Shown: piece by piece, positions 41,822-51,398 of the stretch
Layout: each line of letters begins with the position of its first letter
Position numbering within the stretch: the first letter of the stretch is position 1
Assembly (NCBI GenBank): GCA_022821965.1
Contig: JAJECN010000040.1
Coordinates: 235,166 to 299,165 of the forward strand
Source of the DNA: Candidatus Poribacteria bacterium
Lineage (GTDB): Bacteria; Poribacteria; WGA-4E; WGA-3G
Reading direction: 5' to 3'
DNA length: 64,000 nt
Made by a program: the position numbers and the translations under genes
The notes under the pieces: generated by a model
Seen by the model: only the letters and a program-made list of their open reading frames with translations
What the model was told of the DNA's origin: nothing
The model's database searches: none

Positions 41822-42747
41822 GCAAGCGAAAGCCTGAAAAGGTGAATCTTTCAGAATATCCACTGCTTCAAGTAATAGGACAGACACCGCTCGCGAAAAT
41901 AGATATCTTTGCTGATGAGTTGCCGAATGTTGACATCTATGCGAAGTTAGAAACCTATAACCCCGGAGGTTCGATTAAGGACCGACCGGTCTTAAGAATA
42001 CTCACCGAGGCGATCGCGTCGGGAGAACTCACACACGAAAAGGTTATCCTCGACTCCAGTTCCGGCAACGCTGCAATCGCATACGCTATGATAGGCGCAG
42101 CCCTTGGCTACAAAGTTGAACTTGTAATTCCAGACAACGCCAGCGAAGAACGGATAAAACGTATCCAATCACACAGGGCAACCATCATCCATACCGACGC
42201 TATCCTCGGTTACGATGAGGCACTACGGGAAGTTGATCGGCGCTATGAAGCACAACCTGACCGGTATTTTTTTAACTCGCAATACGACAATGAAAACAAT
42301 TGGTTGGCACATTATGAAACGACCGGTGTCGAAATCTGGAACCAAACTGGTGGAAAGGTTACACACTTCGTCGCTGGCGTAGGGACTGGTGGCACCATTA
42401 CGGGTGTCGGCAGACGACTCAAAAACTACAATCCAGACATCCAAGTCTGTTCTATTTCACCAGAAGTGTTTCCCGGTATTGAGGGACTCAAACCGCTCGG
42501 GGATCCAGACGCGATTGTGCCAACAATTCTGGACGAATCGGTGATTGATTGCCGCATCCCCACAACGATTGAAAACGCTTACGAAATGTGCAGTCGTCTC
42601 GCGCGACGCGGTTGGTTCGTCGGGCAATCTTCCGGCGGTTACCTCTACGGCGCATACAAAGTCGCCCAACAAATTCAGGAAGGTGTTATCGTCACAGTCT
42701 TTAATGACTTGGGTGAACGCTACTTCAGCACAAGACTTTGGGATTAA
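41818..42747 (+). CDS. cysK: Cysteine synthase family PLP enzyme
   Basis: A 309-residue fold type II PLP enzyme that replaces the side-chain group of O-acetyl- or O-phospho-serine with sulfide. The PLP lysine is Lys54 in NPGGSIKDRP. The phosphate-binding loop is GVGTGGTITGVGRRL. SSSGNAAIAYA is the substrate loop. Cysteine synthase A, CysM or a cystathionine beta-synthase-like member are hard to separate by eye. It overlaps the upstream hypothetical gene by 4 bases. Sulfate adenylyltransferase, another sulfur assimilation gene, is 17 kb away in the same window. Confidence 0.92.
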   Translation: MSKRKPEKVNLSEYPLLQVIGQTPLAKIDIFADELPNVDIYAKLETYNPGGSIKDRPVLRILTEAIASGELTHEKVILDSSSGNAAIAYAMIGAALGYKVELVIPDNASEERIKRIQSHRATIIHTDAILGYDEALREVDRRYEAQPDRYFFNSQYDNENNWLAHYETTGVEIWNQTGGKVTHFVAGVGTGGTITGVGRRLKNYNPDIQVCSISPEVFPGIEGLKPLGDPDAIVPTILDESVIDCRIPTTIENAYEMCSRLARRGWFVGQSSGGYLYGAYKVAQQIQEGVIVTVFNDLGERYFSTRLWD

Positions 42748-42852
42748 TCTAAGGAGTTCTAACGATTACGTCTGAGCGGCGTTCTTGTCGTCAACACTTG
42801 GAATAATGCCAGAACAATGGACGCAGCAGCTCAGAAGCAATAGTTTAAAAAT

Positions 42853-44103
42853 ATGGAAACGACAGTTATTCCGTTTCGCGGCTTACGCTATAACACAGCC
42901 AAGGTTGAAAAGATCGAGAATGTGATAGCGCCGCCCTACGATGTTATTAAACCTGAAGAGCGGTTCGCTTTAGAGGCACGCCATCCCGCCAATATTATTC
43001 GCTTAATTCTAAGCCAACCCCATAAAGACGATACTGACGGTGTGAATCAGTATACCCGCGCCGCTGTGCTCATGAACCGATGGATTTCAGATAGCACCCT
43101 CGTCCGAGACACAACACCCCGCTATTATATCTACGATCAATCCTTTAATGCTCCAGATGGAAAAAACTATACACGTCGTGCTTTAATAGGACTCGTGAAA
43201 CTGGAACCTTTTGAAAACCGAGTGATCCTACCGCACGAAAAAACACACGCAGGACCGAAAGCCGACCGGCTCAATCTCATGCGGGAATGCCACGCGAACC
43301 TCAGCCCTATTTTCCTCCTTTACGCTGACCCCAACGGGGACATTGAACAGATAATGGAAAGTTTCACCGACGAACATCCACCGGCAATTGACTCTCCAGA
43401 AACCTTCGGCAGCACACACCAATTATGGTGTTTAGATGACGCAGAACGGAACCGTGAGATCCAAACCTTTTTCGTTTCAAAACCGCTCCTGATTGCCGAT
43501 GGACACCATCGTTACGAAACCGCTCTCGCTTTCCAAGATGAAATGGCTCATACTGGGTCATCCGGCTACGGTTATATGATGATGAATCTCGTCAGAATGG
43601 AATCACCGGGTTTGGCTGTCTTGGCGATTCATCGACTGTTGCACAACCTCAGTGAGGAGCAGATAGCACGCGTTATCGCTAAACTACCGGAAGTGTTCGA
43701 GGTACATGAAGTTGACACACAAGCAGATCTCATGGCAAAATTAGAGGCACTAAAAGGACAATCTCCCTCGGTTGGCATGTATACACCAGATGATACTTAT
43801 CGTCTGCTAATTCCACATTCAATAATACCTCAGCAATTAGACGTAACGCTCGTTCAGGAAACGCTCATCAAAAATCTATTTCAGATTGAAACAGCAGCGG
43901 AACATCTCAGTTACACGGCTTACGCGGATGATGCCGTTGCGCATGTGAAAGGTGGAGCGGACCGCGTCGCGCTCCTAATGAACCCGACTCCTGTTGAACA
44001 GGTCTTAGAGGTTGCTATGGCAGGTTCGACAATGCCACAGAAATCTACCTACTTCTATCCAAAGATGGCAACTGGATTCGTTTTAAATCTGTTGAACGAG
44101 TAA
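42853..44103 (+). CDS. DUF1015 family protein
   Basis: A 416-residue member of DUF1015. It starts with the typical VIPFRGLRYNT, IAPPYDVIKPEE and NIIRLILSQP. Central motifs HEKTHAGPKADRL and LIADGHHRYETAL are diagnostic. The domain's biochemical role is not established in general; members are often next to phosphoglycerate dehydrogenase or serine-related genes, which are not seen here. The gene follows cysK by about 100 bases and precedes an esterase by 33 bases, suggesting one transcript. No clear Shine-Dalgarno is visible before ATG 42853. Confidence 0.9.
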   Translation: METTVIPFRGLRYNTAKVEKIENVIAPPYDVIKPEERFALEARHPANIIRLILSQPHKDDTDGVNQYTRAAVLMNRWISDSTLVRDTTPRYYIYDQSFNAPDGKNYTRRALIGLVKLEPFENRVILPHEKTHAGPKADRLNLMRECHANLSPIFLLYADPNGDIEQIMESFTDEHPPAIDSPETFGSTHQLWCLDDAERNREIQTFFVSKPLLIADGHHRYETALAFQDEMAHTGSSGYGYMMMNLVRMESPGLAVLAIHRLLHNLSEEQIARVIAKLPEVFEVHEVDTQADLMAKLEALKGQSPSVGMYTPDDTYRLLIPHSIIPQQLDVTLVQETLIKNLFQIETAAEHLSYTAYADDAVAHVKGGADRVALLMNPTPVEQVLEVAMAGSTMPQKSTYFYPKMATGFVLNLLNE

Positions 44104-44136
44104 GGTTGCGATGGAATAACTTTTGAAGGTAAAGCG

Positions 44137-45177
44137 ATGTACTACGAACAGGATCGAGATACTTTAGCATTTTCGCACCAACTCTATGCCGAGACACCTC
44201 GCCAACTCGCATTTCAAGCGACGAGCGTGTCAGAAGCAGAGGTATGGCAGCGCGAACTGCGGGCAAAACTCATCGAATTAGTTGGTGGTTTTCCACAGGA
44301 AGCCTGCGACCTACAACCGCAAGTTCTGGACGGTTGTGAATTTCCAACCTATTTCCGCGAAACGGTGCTGTTTCAGAGTCGTCCACACGCAGCTATTTTC
44401 GGGTACTTTCTTTCTCCGAAGGACCTTGATGCTTCAACCCCAAATCCGACGATCCTCTGTTTAGCAGGTCACGGACGCGGTGTAGATGACATCGTTGGAA
44501 TTGAAGAAGATGGCAGCATGCGCGCAGAATATGGTGGCTATCAAAACGACTTTGCCCTTCAATGTGTGGCAAATGGGTATACTGTGCTCGCCATTGAACA
44601 GTTCGGGTTTGGACACCGACGCGATGCCGTCGCGCATCAAAAAGGGGGTGGAAGCTCCTCATGCCAACCGAGTGCGGGTGCCGCACTCCTGTTAGGACAC
44701 ACAATGGTAGGTTGGCGGGTTTACGATGCTATGCGCGCCTTTGATTATTTGGCAACTCGTCCTGAGGTCGATATGAACCGTCTCGGCATAATGGGCATCT
44801 CTGGCGGCGGTACAACAACCTTCTTCACTGCTGCAATTGATGAACGGGTCAAAGCGGCGGTTGTCAGCGGTTATTTCAATACATTTCGGGATAGCATCCT
44901 GAGTCTCAGCCATTGTATAGACAACTACATACCAAATGTGCTACAATATGCCGAGATGTACGACATTGCCGGGTTAATCGCGCCACGCGCGATGTTCGTT
45001 GAATCCGGCACGGAAGATACGATTTTTCCCATTGAAGCCACACGCTTTGCTGTTAACGAGGCAAAAGCGATTTACAAATGCTTTGATGCGGAGGACAAAT
45101 TAGGACTTGAGGTCTTTGAGGCAGGGCATAGTTTCCACGGTGTCGGCGCATTTGAGTTTCTCAAACAGGTCCTATAA
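44137..45177 (+). CDS. Alpha/beta hydrolase, dienelactone hydrolase/acetyl-xylan esterase type
   Basis: A 346-residue alpha/beta hydrolase. The nucleophile is Ser222 in MGISGGGTTTF. The acid is likely Asp in SGTEDTIFP, and the base His in EAGHSFHG. The oxyanion region is LCLAGHGRGVDDIVG. This layout is found in the dienelactone hydrolase and acetyl-xylan esterase superfamily, which acts on ester bonds of carbohydrates or lactones. No signal peptide, so cytoplasmic. AAGGT precedes the ATG. It ends 14 bases before the CinA gene. Confidence 0.82.
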   Translation: MYYEQDRDTLAFSHQLYAETPRQLAFQATSVSEAEVWQRELRAKLIELVGGFPQEACDLQPQVLDGCEFPTYFRETVLFQSRPHAAIFGYFLSPKDLDASTPNPTILCLAGHGRGVDDIVGIEEDGSMRAEYGGYQNDFALQCVANGYTVLAIEQFGFGHRRDAVAHQKGGGSSSCQPSAGAALLLGHTMVGWRVYDAMRAFDYLATRPEVDMNRLGIMGISGGGTTTFFTAAIDERVKAAVVSGYFNTFRDSILSLSHCIDNYIPNVLQYAEMYDIAGLIAPRAMFVESGTEDTIFPIEATRFAVNEAKAIYKCFDAEDKLGLEVFEAGHSFHGVGAFEFLKQVL

Positions 45178-45191
45178 AAAAGGGGAATAGA

Positions 45192-45983
45192 GTGGCAATT
45201 GAACTGTTTTCGATCGGGACAGAGTTAGTCCTTGGGCAGATTCAGGATACCAATGCTCACTGGATCGCACAGCAAATCCTTCAGATCGGTGGTGAATTAC
45301 GACGGGTCACGATGCTACGCGATAACGCCGATGAGATGCACGAAGCACTGGATTCCGCAGTAGAACGGGAAACATCGCTTATTCTCACAACAGGCGGCTT
45401 GGGACCGACCCCCGACGATATGACGGTCGAAGTGGTCGCTTCCCTCATCGGCAAAAAACCTGTGGTGAGCGAAGAGACCGTCGCCGAATTTCGGAAACGC
45501 CGCGAGATGTCCGAGAACGATGCCCTCAGTGAAGCACTCACAAAAATGGCGACTGTGCCGGAAAGTGCCACCGTCTTGCAGAATCCAGCAGGATGGGCAC
45601 CCTGCGTCAGCGTTGAACACAAGGAATCAACGCTCATGATGATGCCCGGTCCACCGCGTGAAATGAAAGCGGTTTTTGAAACCCACATTCAACCCTTGAT
45701 TGCTGAACGCTACCGCGCAGAGATTACCACAACGCGGGTCTATGTAAGTATGTTTGAAGCCGAAGTTTCACCACTGATGCAGAAGGTGATGGAACGCCAC
45801 CCAGATGTTTATCTAAAAGCGTATGTCTCTCTGCGTGAAGCGGATGGGGACACAATGCCGGTTGACCTCGTTTCAACAAGTACCGACAAAGCAGATGCCG
45901 AAACGCAACTGCAACTTGCCGCGTCCTATTTCCAAGAACTTGTTGTTGAAGCTGGGAAACGTTTTAGTTTTGAAGATGAATAA
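45192..45983 (+). CDS. cinA: CinA-like protein, molybdopterin-binding-type domain only
   Basis: A 263-residue protein beginning with GTG. It has the MoCF/COG1058 half of CinA: ELFSIGTELVLGQIQDTNAHW, LTTGGLGPTPDDMT, and MMMPGPPREMKAVFE. The usual C-terminal nicotinamide-nucleotide amidohydrolase domain (about 150 residues) is absent; the frame ends normally at Glu-Asp-Glu. The COG1058 domain of CinA acts as an ADP-ribose pyrophosphatase, which feeds pyridine nucleotide recycling. AGGGGAATAGA lies before the start. It appears to be a domain-loss form, not a frameshift, because no amidase sequence is seen in other frames downstream. Confidence 0.88.
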   Translation: MAIELFSIGTELVLGQIQDTNAHWIAQQILQIGGELRRVTMLRDNADEMHEALDSAVERETSLILTTGGLGPTPDDMTVEVVASLIGKKPVVSEETVAEFRKRREMSENDALSEALTKMATVPESATVLQNPAGWAPCVSVEHKESTLMMMPGPPREMKAVFETHIQPLIAERYRAEITTTRVYVSMFEAEVSPLMQKVMERHPDVYLKAYVSLREADGDTMPVDLVSTSTDKADAETQLQLAASYFQELVVEAGKRFSFEDE

Positions 45984-46083
45984 GTAGGCGGACTTCGTAA
46001 GTGCGCCAATCTGTAGATGCTTTACCGTATGCCGTAGTGCGAAGCATCCACCCATTACACCTATAAAAAAGGAGATTTATACC

Positions 46084-46452
46084 GTGAATCGGAGACCTTC
46101 AGGAAATAAACGAAAGCCGCAGCAGCGATATGGCAACCCCGGTCGCTCGAAAAAGAAGTCGAAATCCAAAAAGCGACGGGAAGCTGATGCCAATCTTGAT
46201 ACGGAAATTCAATCCGAAGATGAAGAGCAAAAGCCCTCTAAGAACGATAAAATAGAGGTGGAAGGCACTGTCGTGGAGCCCTTACCTAATGCGATGTTCC
46301 GTGTGGAATTGGACAATAAGCATCAAATTCTCGCACATATCTCCGGTAGAATGCGCAAGTTCTTTATCAAAATTTTGCCAGGTGATAAGGTGACTGTGGA
46401 ACTATCCCCCTACGATCTCACGCGGGGGCGTATTACCTACCGAAAAAAGTAG
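46084..46452 (+). CDS. infA: Translation initiation factor IF-1 with N-terminal extension
   Basis: The C-terminal 70 residues are IF-1: [40 protein letters not shown] and [19 protein letters not shown] (S1/OB fold), which blocks the ribosomal A site during initiation. Unlike normal IF-1 (about 72 residues), this one has an extra N-terminal tail of about 50 residues, first Lys/Arg-rich ([13 protein letters not shown]), then acidic. The start is GTG at 46084 with AAGGAG upstream, and no good internal start or ribosome binding site precedes the OB domain. The usual ribosomal protein neighbours of infA are absent. Confidence 0.88.
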   Translation: MNRRPSGNKRKPQQRYGNPGRSKKKSKSKKRREADANLDTEIQSEDEEQKPSKNDKIEVEGTVVEPLPNAMFRVELDNKHQILAHISGRMRKFFIKILPGDKVTVELSPYDLTRGRITYRKK

Positions 46453-46576
46453 TTTCTAAACCGACTTGCAGGCGCGGTTTTTCGCCGCGCATCGGTCCAG
46501 ATCCTTGCAGGAATACCTTTAAAGCACGCACCTGTTTAGAGAACAAACCGTTTTTACCACTCTATGGAAAATTCCT

Positions 46577-47398
46577 ATGAAACCTGCTGCCTTAGTTCAC
46601 ATCAATACCAATGACCAAAAGGAAACAGCGCGGCTCCTGGAGGCCATTGAGGCAAAACAGGAGCAGGTAGAGGAACTCACAATAGCAATCGAGACACTTA
46701 AGTCAGAAGTCACTCTGTTTGAGCGACGTTACAATGCTCATATCAGCCGTTACTATCTTGAGCTTGATAAAGTCGAACTCGAAATGAAAGAGTATCGTCT
46801 CCGACTGCAACTGCGTCGGGAAAACGTGAGTGAAGAGGAGATAGAAGCACGGGTAGAATCTTGCTTTAGAACGAGCCGCGCCCGTGTTGACGCTTATGAG
46901 GAAGCAGAGGAATCAGAACCAACACCTCAAGAGGATAAACTTCCTGACACCAAAGCGAAACATCTACAAGACCTTTACCGTAAACTCGCCAAGCGTTATC
47001 ATCCGGACAAGGCTGTAAACCCGAAGGAAGAGGAACGACGAGATCAGTTAATGCCGCTGATTAACCGAGCCTATAACGAGCAAGATGTTGAAACTTTAGA
47101 GCGGTTAAGCCTCGGTGAAACAGAGTTACACGCCTCCGAAAAAACGGTCGTTGAAAAACGCGCAGCACTACAAGCAGAACTGCGAAGCCTCAATCGCGCA
47201 GCGAGTCAATTGCAATTAGAGATAAACCGACTTAAGACGGGGCGGAGTTACCAACTCAAACAACAGGTCGAAAGTGCGAAAAAGACAGGAACAGATCTGC
47301 TTACTGCACTCGCCAAAGACTTAGAACGAAAAATCAAGGCGAGTCGGGGACAACTGGCACGTCTGATTAATATATGGCACCGTTCACACTCAGCTTAA
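46577..47398 (+). CDS. J-domain protein with coiled coils
   Basis: A 273-residue protein. A J-domain core lies at about 127-175 (KHLQDLYRKLAKRYHPDKAV), with the essential HPD at 142-144 that stimulates DnaK ATPase. It is flanked by coiled-coil segments: 15-95 and 185-265 are heptad-like and charged. It lacks the Gly/Phe and zinc-finger regions, so it is a type III (class C) DnaJ-like co-chaperone. Only the helix II-III part of the J domain is well conserved. Target and partner DnaK are not in the window. It stands between infA and an SDR gene. Confidence 0.8.
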   Translation: MKPAALVHINTNDQKETARLLEAIEAKQEQVEELTIAIETLKSEVTLFERRYNAHISRYYLELDKVELEMKEYRLRLQLRRENVSEEEIEARVESCFRTSRARVDAYEEAEESEPTPQEDKLPDTKAKHLQDLYRKLAKRYHPDKAVNPKEEERRDQLMPLINRAYNEQDVETLERLSLGETELHASEKTVVEKRAALQAELRSLNRAASQLQLEINRLKTGRSYQLKQQVESAKKTGTDLLTALAKDLERKIKASRGQLARLINIWHRSHSA

Positions 47399-47468
47399 CA
47401 CATTCCAAAAAACTCGTAAGTGCGATTTCTCGGCACATATATCACAGACTTCTCAAGAGGAATTAATC

Positions 47469-48203
47469 ATGCAACTCAAAGACAAAGTCGCTATTATCAC
47501 CGGTGGGGGACGAGGTATCGGCAGAGCGATCGCCATTGCTTATGCCGCCGAAGGTGCGCGGGTTGTTATTGCAGCACGAAGCACCGCACAACTTAACGAA
47601 GTTGCCGCCGAAATAACCGAACAAGGCGGGGAAGTCCTTACCGTGCCAACCGACTTGCGAGTCCGTCCAGAAGTGGAAAACCTTATTCAGCAAACCGTTG
47701 ACAAGTTCAGTCGAATAGATATCCTTGTCAACAACGCAGGTATCAATCCAAGAGGTCCGTTTCTGGAGAGCACAGATGAAGAGTGGGAACAAGGATGGCA
47801 AATCAATGTCATGGGCGTTGTGAATTGTTGCCGTGCGGCATTGCCAATCATGCAACAACAGGGAAGCGGAAACATCATCAATGTCGGATCCGGTATGGGA
47901 CAGGTCGGACGCTCAAACCTCAGTGTCTACTGCGCTTCCAAAGCGGCACTGCACGGGTTGACACAATCAATCGCTGAAGAGGTCTGGGAGGACGGTATTA
48001 TCGCCAACGTCCTTATCCCTGGTCCTGTGAAAACAGAACTCTCAAAACCTGCGTGGGAGAATTCGGGAACCTTCAGAGCACAAAGCGATCCGTGGAAGGA
48101 ACCGGAACAGGTTGTCGCATCAGCGCTTTTCCTTGCGACGCAACCACCCACCAGCGGTATGACGGGCCAGATTCTGAGCATCATGCGTCGAAACAGCCCC
48201 TAA
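47469..48203 (+). CDS. SDR family NAD(P)-dependent oxidoreductase
   Basis: A 244-residue classical short-chain dehydrogenase. The nucleotide-binding motif is TGGGRGIGRA, the NNAG motif is at 88-91, and the catalytic residues are Ser141, Tyr154 and Lys158 (YCASK). It resembles FabG-type 3-oxoacyl reductases and sugar dehydrogenases, which cannot be told apart by sequence alone. AGAGGA precedes ATG 47469. It is the last gene of the plus-strand run. Confidence 0.9.
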   Translation: MQLKDKVAIITGGGRGIGRAIAIAYAAEGARVVIAARSTAQLNEVAAEITEQGGEVLTVPTDLRVRPEVENLIQQTVDKFSRIDILVNNAGINPRGPFLESTDEEWEQGWQINVMGVVNCCRAALPIMQQQGSGNIINVGSGMGQVGRSNLSVYCASKAALHGLTQSIAEEVWEDGIIANVLIPGPVKTELSKPAWENSGTFRAQSDPWKEPEQVVASALFLATQPPTSGMTGQILSIMRRNSP

Positions 48204-48331
48204 GGATTCTGCTGCACTGTGAGTTTCAATAGGGCAAACAATTGAGGGACACTTTTTCACTTTAAGTTCACCTATCAGAAAAATTATTCTACATGACACA
48301 ACCACTCTTCTAATTCTCTTCTGTCTGGTCC

Positions 48332-48733
48332 TCACTGACGATTGACCTTGGTGTATTTTACGCCCACTGGAATCCAATCTTCTGGCAACCCCTTAAATGC
48401 TATAGAGTATTTCTTGCTACAGGCATAACAGATTGAAGCATATTCGTTAAGTTCAAGGCTTAAAATCACTTCATTGACTTGAGGCTGCAACGCGATTGCT
48501 CGTGCCTCATCCATATCCTGGTCATAATCCTCAATTAGGCAATCTCCAGAAATAAGCCCATATTTTGGAGACAAAATGTACACATCCAGCAATGCTAATT
48601 GGTGTGGATATTCACCAAGAAAACGATGTAAAATGTGAAATAGCCTGCCTTTATATCTGTCAATTGCAGGTAACAAACCAGGAGAATGATCTTTGTCATT
48701 TGAACAGTCTAGAATAAGTAACCTTCGGTTCAT
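48332..48733 (-). CDS. DUF6884-like protein
   Basis: A 133-residue protein. It starts with RRLLILDCSNDKD, followed by LLPAIDRYKGRLFHILHRF and VYILSPKYGLISGD, a pattern seen in DUF6884 and the related YaaA/TGT-like small domains. Function unknown; some relatives occur with nucleotide-modifying or defence genes. GGGGAGG eight bases before ATG 48733 supports the start. It is convergent with the SDR gene and has no operon partner. Confidence 0.7.
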   Translation of the reverse strand: MNRRLLILDCSNDKDHSPGLLPAIDRYKGRLFHILHRFLGEYPHQLALLDVYILSPKYGLISGDCLIEDYDQDMDEARAIALQPQVNEVILSLELNEYASICYACSKKYSIAFKGLPEDWIPVGVKYTKVNRQ

Positions 48734-48846
48734 ACTATTTCCTCCCCAGTATTGTCCCAGATGAGGGACCTTTGTTATACATGAAAAATTCTTAAACGTA
48801 GAAGAAGTACCTCTACTTCTCCTATCCGTTGAAAAAAGGTTAGGTG

Positions 48847-51177
48847 TTACCTCCGGATCAACATTTTTCGAGTTGCTGTGAAATCATCGGCTGTTAATGT
48901 ATAGAAATAGACTCCACTCGCCACAGATTCACCAAGATCGTTTTTACCATCCCAATACGCTGCACGACTCCGAAATTCATAGATACCTACAAGCTGAGGT
49001 CCCAACTCCAGTGTCCGAACCAATCTCCCATCAGCGGAATAAATGGATATGGTGACATTCGCAGGTTCTGCCAATTGATATGGTATCCATGTTTCTGGAT
49101 TGAATGGGTTTGGATAGTTGGGAAGCAGCCTTGTTTCATTCGGACGTATCGCCCCTAATAGATGTTGGAGGAATTCAAATGCTTTCTGGGCTGCAAGCGA
49201 GTTGTCACCCATTGCAAGTAATAAGTCAATTTGTGCCTGAATTTGACCTCGGTCAAGTCCAATAAACTCACTATTGATAACAGATATGGCTGCATCCGCG
49301 GATTCGTCAAGATTTGCTATTACAAGCAGTAGGTCCCTCCAATCAACAGCGCCATCTTCATTGACATCGGCGCGCGGGTTGACGATAGGCGTTTTCCCGA
49401 AATCGGCTAATATCAACATGAGATCGGCGATATTCGTTTGTCCGTCCTCGTTGACATCCTCCGCCGGATATGAGTCTGCGACTGGCTCCGCAAGGACTTC
49501 AATGGGTGTGATGGTGAGCATTGCCGTGGGTTCTTTCCATGCGAACACTGCACTTACATCACCAACACCTTGAATGCCCTCGTGCGGTGTAATCACGCCC
49601 CCTTCTGTCGGAACGCGTTCATTGCTGCCCTTCGGATCTACCACCGCATCTAAACCAAGTGGCCCCGGGATATCGGAAGCCAGCTCCGTATTGTCTTCAC
49701 TCCCAGCGTCATAGGCAATCAAGTCAAGACTCATCGACACAGGCATTCCTGCTTCATCAAACAGTGCCACGTCGGTAGCCGCGATGAATGCATCATTTGT
49801 TGAAACTAACATCGAACCAATGGAGATGGAAGAGTTCACCATATCAGCCGTCACCGTAACAGTAACAGCACCACCGGAGGCAACCATACTATCCGCTACC
49901 ATACTTTGCAGACCCGCGGAGGTTGCAAAGGCAACCAGCGCAGAGGTATCTCCACTTTCAGCAAGGGCGACAAGTGCGGGACTCGCTGCATCACCGACTG
50001 GAGCGAAATTTATACCTGCTGGGTGTGTGACAAAAAACGGTGGTGAGAGAATTTGTCCGCCCATGCCAGGTTCACCGGTGGTGAGGTTCGTGAGCGTAAT
50101 TTCAAACATTTGGCTCACAGGCATTTCAGGCTTGGTGCCTTCTTCAAGAGTCTCACCAGTGGTTTCCTCGTCTCCACGCACAGTTACATTAAATGTTTGA
50201 CTGATAGAACCGGACGTATTTTTAGCCATAACTATAACTTCTGTGGGCCAAATCCATTCAGAACCAGCATCCAATCTCAGGACCCTGTCACCGTTAAAAT
50301 CTACGATCCGTATATCAAACCCTTGAGGATTTCCAAACGGTATACTTTGAGTACTGTACATCAACTCTTCGCCTTCAAAATATTGACCTAAAGGTAATAA
50401 TTGTGACTTGTTGACCGATATAACTAAGTCCGGAATAACCTTTTTGACACTAGGCGAAGATAGATCAGGATTCGGTTTATAGGTACTAACACTAATATTC
50501 CCGTAATCAGAAATAAAGAACGTTTCACCGACCTCCATTGCAACAATTTCAAAGTATGCTCCGTTAGATCCGCTTGCTATCACTTGAGTAAAGGGACAAC
50601 CTTTGTAATACTTTGTCCATGTCTCGCAATCTTTCAATTCAAATCTCGCTTCAAATGGATCAAATTGTTCATCAGCAGATTCTTCTCGTAGTTTCTGTAG
50701 ATAACCCTCATCCTTGAACCAAATTGTTCTAGAATATCCAGCAGGAATCCTTAGTGACTCAATATCACCATAAGATCTTAAACTGTTGTACAGCGGGGTT
50801 AAAGACTCATACACATACAAAGGTCTAGACAAAGAAACACTTCCCGCCGCGTTAGACGCAGTTATAACAAAAGTTGTAACTCCTATTTTATGTGGAATGA
50901 ATTCTATAGTAGTATTTAATTCGCGTCGGTTTACCTCTGATATGGTAGCTACGCCAGTATCCAGCACCGCGAACTCAAAATCTTCAGCACCTATAAAACT
51001 ATGATCGTGCCATACAATAGCCTCGCCAGCATATCCGCTTGCATTTATTCTCACAAATTCAGGACGCTGTTGTAGGGGTTTTTTTAATTCCGGCGGTTCT
51101 ACCTGCGCGGTAGCGAGATAGAGCAAACAGTTGAAGAACACGATGAGAATCAGAAAACGTGCATAAGAGCGTTTCAT
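48847..51177 (-). CDS. Exported protein with dockerin repeats and FlgD-like tail
   Basis: A 776-residue exported protein. A signal peptide (residues 1-24, ARFLILIVFFNCLLYLATAQ) precedes beta-rich, Ig-like segments. Near residues 565-625 are two EF-hand-like dockerin type I repeats (DVNEDGQTNIADLMLILADF and DVNEDGAVDWRDLLLVIANL), whose Asp residues bind calcium. The C-terminal 90 residues hold LLPNYPNPFNPETWIPYQL and a FlgD-like domain (VTISIYSADGRLVRTLEL, YWDGKNDLGESVASGVYFYT). The tail belongs to the same class as that of the C25 peptidase at 15352-21735, pointing to a common export or anchoring route. Ligand unknown. Confidence 0.82.
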   Translation of the reverse strand: MKRSYARFLILIVFFNCLLYLATAQVEPPELKKPLQQRPEFVRINASGYAGEAIVWHDHSFIGAEDFEFAVLDTGVATISEVNRRELNTTIEFIPHKIGVTTFVITASNAAGSVSLSRPLYVYESLTPLYNSLRSYGDIESLRIPAGYSRTIWFKDEGYLQKLREESADEQFDPFEARFELKDCETWTKYYKGCPFTQVIASGSNGAYFEIVAMEVGETFFISDYGNISVSTYKPNPDLSSPSVKKVIPDLVISVNKSQLLPLGQYFEGEELMYSTQSIPFGNPQGFDIRIVDFNGDRVLRLDAGSEWIWPTEVIVMAKNTSGSISQTFNVTVRGDEETTGETLEEGTKPEMPVSQMFEITLTNLTTGEPGMGGQILSPPFFVTHPAGINFAPVGDAASPALVALAESGDTSALVAFATSAGLQSMVADSMVASGGAVTVTVTADMVNSSISIGSMLVSTNDAFIAATDVALFDEAGMPVSMSLDLIAYDAGSEDNTELASDIPGPLGLDAVVDPKGSNERVPTEGGVITPHEGIQGVGDVSAVFAWKEPTAMLTITPIEVLAEPVADSYPAEDVNEDGQTNIADLMLILADFGKTPIVNPRADVNEDGAVDWRDLLLVIANLDESADAAISVINSEFIGLDRGQIQAQIDLLLAMGDNSLAAQKAFEFLQHLLGAIRPNETRLLPNYPNPFNPETWIPYQLAEPANVTISIYSADGRLVRTLELGPQLVGIYEFRSRAAYWDGKNDLGESVASGVYFYTLTADDFTATRKMLIRR

Positions 51178-51398
51178 AACTTTTCTTTCATTTAAAGGGG
51201 TTTTGCTAAAGGGGTTTTGCCAAATAATACTGGGAAAACATACGGAAAAATCTTCTCAACCGCCCATCACCACTACTATTTGAATCATACATAACATTTT
51301 CCGACCAAAAAGTGAAAAAATATCCAAATTCACGGTTCGGTATACTTAACCAATTTTTGCCTCGTATAAGCGAACCACGACTCTATAACTTTTTCTTT

